Assembly: GCA_030528815.1 (NCBI GenBank)
Contig: JAUMYE010000026.1
Span: forward strand, 1 to 10,003
DNA length: 10,003 nucleotides
Direction: 5' to 3'
Source of the DNA: Candidatus Saccharimonadota bacterium
Lineage (GTDB): Bacteria > Patescibacteriota > Saccharimonadia > Saccharimonadales > Saccharimonadaceae
Shown: in pieces, positions 5,917-10,003 of the stretch
Position numbering within the stretch: the first letter of the stretch is position 1
Layout of the letters: the number at the start of each line of letters is the position of its first letter
The notes under the pieces: generated by a model
The model's database searches: none
Told to the model about the DNA's origin: nothing
The model's input: the letters and a program-made list of their open reading frames with translations, nothing else
Position numbers and translations under genes: made by a program

Positions 5917-5942
5917 ATTTTTATGAGCAAGATATAGTGCTA

Positions 5943-5971
5943 TTGCTTTTCGAGGCATTTTATGCTATAAT
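5943..5971 (+). promoter_or_regulatory. Extended -10 promoter of the 6014 gene
   Basis: TTGCTT (5943-5948) and a perfect TATAAT (5966-5971) have a 17-base spacer. TG one base before the hexamer (5963-5964) makes an extended -10. The transcript should start near 5978, with a leader of about 36 bases that carries GGGAGG. Confidence 0.75.
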
Positions 5972-6013
5972 ATTTGTAATAGTATTCGTTCTTTTCCAGG
6001 AAGGGAGGCGTCT

Positions 6014-6586
6014 ATGTTTAAGGACGTAATTTATGTCACAAGAGAGAGGCTTGAGTTACCGGCTTTTGTTGCTAATAGCGATAAGTTGCCAGATTTTGCA
6101 AGAGATTGCCGCAGTGTTCTCGATGACGGAACTTATCACTTTACATGCCATGAGAAGGAATCTCTTGACTGCAAAGCTGATGATATCGTCTATTTTGGCC
6201 ACTGTCGTTATGGTGAGCATTTTCTGTCTGTTCTCAAGCCAAATAATTGCTATATCGAAAACGGGATCATATACGAGAAAAACCCGATTTATATGGCTAC
6301 TCTTGTTGATTATAATCTGCCTGATTTCATGTCCGATATTGATGTTAGTTTCGACGGTAAGGCTTGGCACTTGGATACGTCCAGGTTGCGCATTATTGTA
6401 AACGTCGGCGATTACTGGATTCGCGATATTGATCTTGATGGCAGATATGACACTCCTATTGTTTCGGCTATCGAAAGAGACCAGGACAGTTTTACGAGAA
6501 TGTGGCGCTGCGATAAAAGTGGCAAGTATCTCGAAAAGCTTACTGACTACGATCGCCGTACTTATCTTTCTTCCCCCAGTCCGTGA
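6014..6586 (+). CDS. Hypothetical soluble protein with six cysteines, 190 residues
   Basis: I do not recognise this protein. There is no signal peptide or membrane segment. It is rich in Asp (many DxD and DID-type pairs, e.g. 108-110 and 138-142), Tyr and Arg, with short predicted strands in the second half (126-145). Six cysteines (32, 45, 53, 64, 79, 166) include C45-H46 and H63-C64, so metal binding is conceivable, but no standard zinc-finger spacing is seen. GGGAGG six bases before ATG 6014 fixes the start. The last codons and the TGA stop (6584-6586) lie inside the terminator hairpin, which explains the odd C-terminal tail SSPSP. It is a single-gene unit with promoter, leader, strong SD and terminator, like the orphans at 2216 and 4946. 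Confidence 0.8.
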   Translation: MFKDVIYVTRERLELPAFVANSDKLPDFARDCRSVLDDGTYHFTCHEKESLDCKADDIVYFGHCRYGEHFLSVLKPNNCYIENGIIYEKNPIYMATLVDYNLPDFMSDIDVSFDGKAWHLDTSRLRIIVNVGDYWIRDIDLDGRYDTPIVSAIERDQDSFTRMWRCDKSGKYLEKLTDYDRRTYLSSPSP

Positions 6587-6602
6587 ACTGGGGTATTTTT
6601 TT
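6574..6602 (+). terminator. Terminator overlapping the stop codon of the 6014 gene
   Basis: CCCCAGT (6574-6580) pairs with ACTGGGG (6587-6593) around loop CCGTGA, followed by TATTTTTTT. The loop contains the TGA stop of the upstream gene. A translating ribosome would cover the 5' arm. The -10 of the GtrA gene begins three bases after the T run. Confidence 0.85.
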
Positions 6603-6610
6603 GTTATAAT
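6602..6610 (+). promoter_or_regulatory. Extended -10 promoter of the GtrA-family gene
   Basis: TGTTATAAT is an extended -10 with a perfect hexamer at 6605-6610. It ends 7 bases before the ATG at 6618, so the mRNA should be leaderless. Only a weak -35 (GTGAAC, 6583-6588, inside the terminator hairpin) is available, which an extended -10 can tolerate. Confidence 0.7.
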
Positions 6611-6617
6611 TTCTGTA

Positions 6618-7181
6618 ATGAAGAATTCCAATAAAGTGTCTGGCAAGACAGTCCATAAGATTAAAGTTGATAACCGAAATTTTTTACAAAAAGCAACTGA
6701 TGCAACTGAAGGCTTTTTCTTGAACATTTTTAAAGCCATTGGCCTTAAAGCATTTGTAAAATGGTATCTAAAAAATATCGAAACGATGCGTTATCTGGTT
6801 TTTGGTGGTTTAACTACCGTCGTTAATGTCCTTACTTTTGCGCTATTTAACGCATTTTCTTTCCCTACTCTTGTAAGTAATTCTATAGCTTGGATTGTTG
6901 GCGTTATTTTCGCCTACGTAACAAACAAGTACTGCGTCTTTAATAGTAAGACAAAGAATAAAAAAGATGGTGCTCGCGAAGCCAGTAGCTTTGTTGTCGC
7001 AAGGCTCATTACCCTGGGAATTGAATCCGTTATGATGTGGTTCTTTGTTGATATCTTACATTGGAACGCAATCCTTATGAAGATTATTGCTAACATCGTT
7101 GTTATTATTCTAAATTTTGTCTTTAGTAAACTATTTATCTTTAAGAAGAACGATAAGATAGAACGCCCAGAAAGCGTCTAA
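6618..7181 (+). CDS. GtrA-family membrane protein
   Basis: This is a 187-residue integral membrane protein of the GtrA family (PF04138), four-helix proteins often linked to transfer of lipid-linked sugars across the membrane for polysaccharide or teichoic-acid glycosylation. A basic N-terminal tail of about 55 residues precedes TMRYLVFGGLTTVVNVLTF (56-74), the family's opening helix. Helix 2 covers about 84-108 and ends in FAYVTNKYCVFN (98-109). Helices 3 and 4 cover about 122-147 and 149-175, the last ending in NFVFSKLFIF (166-175), repeating the N-K/R-aromatic pattern. The first ATG downstream of the promoter is 6618; longer in-frame starts would lie in the preceding gene and terminator. 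There is no SD. A partner glycosyltransferase is not in the window. The tail before the first helix is longer than usual for GtrA proteins. Confidence 0.9.
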   Translation: MKNSNKVSGKTVHKIKVDNRNFLQKATDATEGFFLNIFKAIGLKAFVKWYLKNIETMRYLVFGGLTTVVNVLTFALFNAFSFPTLVSNSIAWIVGVIFAYVTNKYCVFNSKTKNKKDGAREASSFVVARLITLGIESVMMWFFVDILHWNAILMKIIANIVVIILNFVFSKLFIFKKNDKIERPESV

Positions 7182-7194
7182 ACTACATTCGTTG

Positions 7195-7200
7195 TATAAT
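7195..7200 (+). promoter_or_regulatory. Possible -10 hexamer before the VTC operon
   Basis: A perfect TATAAT lies in the 31-base gap after the GtrA gene and ends 12 bases before the ATG at 7213, predicting a leader of about five bases. No -35 or correctly spaced TG is seen, and no terminator separates the GtrA gene, so the operon may also be read from the promoter at 6602. Confidence 0.45.
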
Positions 7201-7212
7201 AGTTTTATTACT

Positions 7213-8007
7213 ATGGCGAGCGAGAACCGGGTTTCTAGGGCTATATACTCTTCTGAGCGAGACGATACCGTCTTGCAGAAGCTATCATTTTTTAAGCGCG
7301 AGGAAACCAGTCGCCAATATCGCAATGAATGGAAATATAGATGCAATAACCAAGAACTCGCTTTGCTTGAAGCTCGTCTTAATTCGATTCTTTCGACCGA
7401 TAAGCACTCTGGCGTAAGCGGTGGATATAGCGTGAGAAGCTTGTATTTCGATGATTATGCAAATATTTCAGCGCATCAGAATCAGGCCGGCATTCCAGAC
7501 AGGTTTAAATGGCGCGTAAGGTATTATGGCGGCGGTACTAGTAAACATATGCACTTGGAATTTAAAAGAAAACGCGATGGGCGGGGGATTAAAAAATCCT
7601 GCAGGATTACCGAAGAAGAGTTTCAACATATTCTGAACGGTAGGCCCGAAAAAGTATTATGGAATACCGATGAAACGCTCCTTAGAAGATTCTGCTACGA
7701 AATAATGACTCGAGATTTTAGGCCAAAGGTCATAATCGGCTACGACAGGATTGCCTACACGGAACCGATTGCGAACATTCGCATTACTTTGGACAAAAAC
7801 ATATCTGCATCTTATGAATTTAATAAGTTCTTAACCGGGGATTACCTAAAGTTCCCGCTTCAAGACGCAAACAATCATATTCTTGAGGTAAAGTTTGATA
7901 ATATCTTACCTGGATATATTAGGAACATTATCGATTCATACGGAATGCAACAAACTTCATTCTCGAAATATTACTTTGGAAGAAAGAAACTCGAAGGATT
8001 AATTTAA
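7213..8007 (+). CDS. VTC-domain protein, polyphosphate polymerase-like
   Basis: This is a 264-residue cytoplasmic protein with a VTC catalytic domain (PF09359), the fold that in yeast Vtc4 makes inorganic polyphosphate from ATP in a triphosphate tunnel. The tunnel residues appear in order: K41 in NEWKYR, SLYFDD (76-81), R101 and R103 in WRVRYYG, E116 and K118 in LEFKRK, R179 in GYDRIAY, LDKNI (193-197), E225 and K227 in LEVKF, and K252 in FSKYYFG. All basic and acidic positions expected for activity are kept. No SPX domain is present, as usual in bacteria. The first 33 residues are an extra charged tail. The start at 7213 lacks an SD and follows a -10-like hexamer; an upstream TTG would lie within that hexamer region. 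It is the first gene of a tight operon with DUF4956 and CotH genes. Direct polyphosphate synthesis is inferred from the family. Confidence 0.92.
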   Translation: MASENRVSRAIYSSERDDTVLQKLSFFKREETSRQYRNEWKYRCNNQELALLEARLNSILSTDKHSGVSGGYSVRSLYFDDYANISAHQNQAGIPDRFKWRVRYYGGGTSKHMHLEFKRKRDGRGIKKSCRITEEEFQHILNGRPEKVLWNTDETLLRRFCYEIMTRDFRPKVIIGYDRIAYTEPIANIRITLDKNISASYEFNKFLTGDYLKFPLQDANNHILEVKFDNILPGYIRNIIDSYGMQQTSFSKYYFGRKKLEGLI

Positions 8008-8016
8008 AGGAACAAT

Positions 8017-8682
8017 ATGATTTCACAAATATTTGATAATATCGGACAAATTTACAATAATTCTCCTATATCTATTCTGACAATTTGCTCTGTTTTGGCG
8101 ATCGTGACCGTACTTGCTATCTATGAGTTTGCGGTCTATAGGCTTATTTCGCATCGCTCTTTCTATAACAAGTCGTTTAATATCGCGATTACGATTTTGC
8201 CGTATTTTATTTCGACAATTATTCTTTGTTTACAATCTAATGTCGTGATTACTCTTGGTACGATTGGCGCCTTGGCTATTATTCGCTTCCGTACTGCCGT
8301 CAAAGATCCAGTCGATATGATTTATCTTCTCTGGTCAATTCATACGGGTATTATTTGTGGCTGCCAGCTTTTCCCTGTAGCAATTATTACTTCTATTGCC
8401 GTTACGATCCTTTTGCTTGTTCTTGAGCATGTTCATTTTGGTCGCAAGCCATTTATTGTTATTATTCATAGCCATGAACAAATCGATAAGAAACTAGGTC
8501 TTATTTTTAAGAAGCATGCAAAGAGCTTCCGTATCAAGAGTCGCAACTTTACTTCCGATGGCGTTGACTATGCTATTGAGGCTTCTATCAAGAAGCCGGA
8601 GCTTCTTACGCAGCGTCTTCGCAATACCAAAAAGGTCGTTCGCTTCTCTGTTATTGAATATGATGCAGACGATTTGGTATAG
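8017..8682 (+). CDS. DUF4956 membrane protein
   Basis: This is a 221-residue protein with an N-terminal membrane region and a cytoplasmic C-terminal domain. Hydrophobic segments lie at about 17-44, 54-73, 76-90, 101-116 and 118-138. The core motif GALAIIRFRTAVKDPVD (84-100), followed by a Trp/Gly-rich helix (MIYLLWSIHTGIICG), is the signature of DUF4956. Residues 142-221 look like a small ferredoxin-like or ACT-like alpha/beta domain, a guess from the strand-helix pattern. The function is unknown; genes of this family commonly sit beside VTC-domain and CotH genes. It starts 9 bases after the VTC stop with SD AAAGGA, and the CotH gene follows after 12 bases, so all three are co-transcribed. 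A role in bringing a phosphate compound or polymer across or to the membrane is possible but unproven. Confidence 0.9.
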   Translation: MISQIFDNIGQIYNNSPISILTICSVLAIVTVLAIYEFAVYRLISHRSFYNKSFNIAITILPYFISTIILCLQSNVVITLGTIGALAIIRFRTAVKDPVDMIYLLWSIHTGIICGCQLFPVAIITSIAVTILLLVLEHVHFGRKPFIVIIHSHEQIDKKLGLIFKKHAKSFRIKSRNFTSDGVDYAIEASIKKPELLTQRLRNTKKVVRFSVIEYDADDLV

Positions 8683-8694
8683 GGTGTGGGCTTA

Positions 8695-10003
8695 ATGAAT
8701 CGTAGAATCGTTTCAATTTTAGTTCTTATTCTTAGTCTCTCGCTTTTTGGTTTTTTGCTTTACTCGACAAGATTCAATGATAGGCTGGATAAGTTTTATG
8801 TTTCTGAAGACGAATGGAATAAAATCGTCGAGTCGCGCAATGAAGATACTGCTTTGGATATTAGTGCGCTCAAGATTAACCACGAGAAGCCTTTTGTTTC
8901 TGACGGCAATACGATCTATTATTCCATGATTGATGGCGATGCGAATCGCCTGAATCCTACAATTCAGATTGGTAGCGGTTTGAAGCTTGCTATCAAGGGC
9001 GAGAAATTGAGCGACGAAAGTATTGCGCAGAATACAAAGCAGCAATTACTTATTTATAGCAATAAGTTTTATAAGGTTTTTGATCTTGTTACTACAAATT
9101 TGCCATTACTTAGCATTGATTACGAATCTGATCTTCCTACTTCTAGAGAAGATGTTGGTTTTAATATGTCTCTCTATGATAACCGAACTGGCATTCTTAA
9201 TCGTATTACTAATTCTGATGGCAAGCTGCACAAACGTGGCGGGTCTTCATTCTATAGTAAGAAAGGTAGTTATTCCGTAGACCTAACACAGAAGTCTTTT
9301 GGCAATAATGTGCGCTCTAATCCAAAAAGTCTTCTTGGTATGCGCGAGAGTGATAAGTGGATGCTTCATAATATAACCTACGACTTCGAGAAGGTTCGTG
9401 AATATTTTTCGACAAAACTTTGGATGTCTGGCTCTGCGGATAGACACTCGTTCGATTTTAGCAATAGTTCTGAGTGGGAATTTGTCGAGGTAATCGAAAA
9501 CGGCACGTATTCAGGATTATATTTGTTAGGTCATAAACCTGATAAAGGCATGATTCATTATGATTCTGAGGCTGAGCATCCAGATATTATGTTTAAGGCT
9601 GGTGAGGAAGATAACTTCTATGATTTCATCGTCGGCAAAATAAGTTATTTAGATTACTATACTCTAGAAACAGATGAAGTAGATAAGACTATGGCCTATA
9701 ACGTCTTGAAGGATTATATTAAAAGTCTTTATGGCTCCGACCCTAATGAAATGGATAAGTATACTGACTTCAAGAACGCTATCGATTTTAATATAATTCT
9801 TAACGTAACTCAGAATATTGATGCTCCGCGCTATTTGCAGGGTATGTTCAAAAACGCCTACATTACTTTTAAGTGGGATAGCGATCATTATCGTGCCATC
9901 TTAACTCCGTGGGATTTCGATATCACTTTCGGCTCTGATTCTTTGGCTGGTTTGCAGTACAACTCTTCTGCAGAAGATAATGTTTTGCTAACGACTGATT
10001 ATA
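8695..10003 (+). CDS. CotH-type protein kinase, membrane-anchored, 3' end cut off
   Basis: The reading frame stays open for 436 codons to the window edge with no stop. An N-terminal basic start and one hydrophobic helix (about 5-23) form a signal anchor, so the rest should be extracytoplasmic. The CotH kinase domain (PF08757) is recognised by RGGSS (181-185) with the following KKGSY, NGTYSGLYLLG (269-279) and PWDFDITFG (405-413), equivalent to the PWDLD metal-binding motif of CotH. In Bacillus spores CotH phosphorylates coat proteins; other CotH-like proteins are common in operons with VTC and DUF4956 genes. Residues 24-165 form an N-terminal domain I do not recognise. The start follows the DUF4956 stop by 12 bases, with a weak SD (AGGG). 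The C-terminal end lies outside the window. Confidence 0.9.
   Translation, partial: MNRRIVSILVLILSLSLFGFLLYSTRFNDRLDKFYVSEDEWNKIVESRNEDTALDISALKINHEKPFVSDGNTIYYSMIDGDANRLNPTIQIGSGLKLAIKGEKLSDESIAQNTKQQLLIYSNKFYKVFDLVTTNLPLLSIDYESDLPTSREDVGFNMSLYDNRTGILNRITNSDGKLHKRGGSSFYSKKGSYSVDLTQKSFGNNVRSNPKSLLGMRESDKWMLHNITYDFEKVREYFSTKLWMSGSADRHSFDFSNSSEWEFVEVIENGTYSGLYLLGHKPDKGMIHYDSEAEHPDIMFKAGEEDNFYDFIVGKISYLDYYTLETDEVDKTMAYNVLKDYIKSLYGSDPNEMDKYTDFKNAIDFNIILNVTQNIDAPRYLQGMFKNAYITFKWDSDHYRAILTPWDFDITFGSDSLAGLQYNSSAEDNVLLTTDY

Noticed and set aside
5678..5917. Plus-strand 79-codon frame across the tRNA region
   Set aside because: It runs antisense through tRNA-Gln and its terminator. The peptide with GMRDSNPR is the well-known spurious translation of a tRNA complement.
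6429..6617. Longer N-terminus for the GtrA-family protein
   Set aside because: This stretch overlaps the 6014 gene out of frame and crosses its terminator and the GtrA promoter; the GtrA domain is complete from 6618.
6056..6739. Minus-strand 227-codon frame
   Set aside because: It is antisense to two well-supported genes and crosses a terminator; no SD or recognisable domain.
8719..9045. Minus-strand 108-codon frame within the CotH gene
   Set aside because: It is a shadow of the continuous CotH reading frame, with no start signals and no domain.

Overview
The window looks like part of a compact bacterial chromosome of moderate GC content that uses the standard code; TGA ends the gene at 6014-6586. 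Short intergenic gaps, many apparently leaderless genes and several orphan proteins fit a Patescibacteria/CPR genome, most likely a Saccharibacterium. That placement is an inference from style and gene content; no rRNA or universal marker gene is present.

Left part (1-2075, minus strand): a COG2426-type small multidrug export family membrane protein, cut by the window edge, lies downstream of a complete ABC-F ATPase. The ABC-F promoter is back to back with a consensus promoter for a rightward gene, and their -35 boxes overlap at 2105-2111. The rightward gene (2216-3076) encodes an unrecognised, probably well expressed cytoplasmic coiled-coil protein. Its leader holds a possible 9-codon leaderless upstream ORF and a hairpin with the Shine-Dalgarno (SD) sequence in its loop. 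A strong terminator follows.

Middle (3144-6013): a membrane-anchored CapA-family protein (3182-4306) converges on a CYTH-domain protein (4303-4833, minus) with overlapping stop codons. An orphan protein with a strong SD (4946-5623) ends in a terminator. A 390-base stretch without protein genes follows. It holds a tRNA-Gln(CUG) on the minus strand with its promoter and terminator, a short direct repeat of the tRNA 3' part, a tandem 10-mer, and the promoter of the next gene.

Right part (6014-10003, plus strand): an orphan soluble protein with six cysteines, whose stop codon lies inside its own terminator, then a leaderless GtrA-family membrane protein, then a tight three-gene operon. The operon encodes a VTC-domain polyphosphate polymerase-like enzyme, a DUF4956 membrane protein and a membrane-anchored CotH-type kinase cut by the window edge. 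This trio recurs in other bacteria, and its joint function is unsettled. A plausible reading is a membrane-centred system linking polyphosphate or nucleotide chemistry inside the cell to phosphorylation of surface proteins.

Two styles of gene start are visible. Five genes have a -10 hexamer ending only 6-12 bases before the ATG and no SD, which predicts leaderless or nearly leaderless mRNAs. Three orphan genes have promoters farther upstream, a real leader and a strong SD. The CYTH gene and the DUF4956 gene also have SDs.
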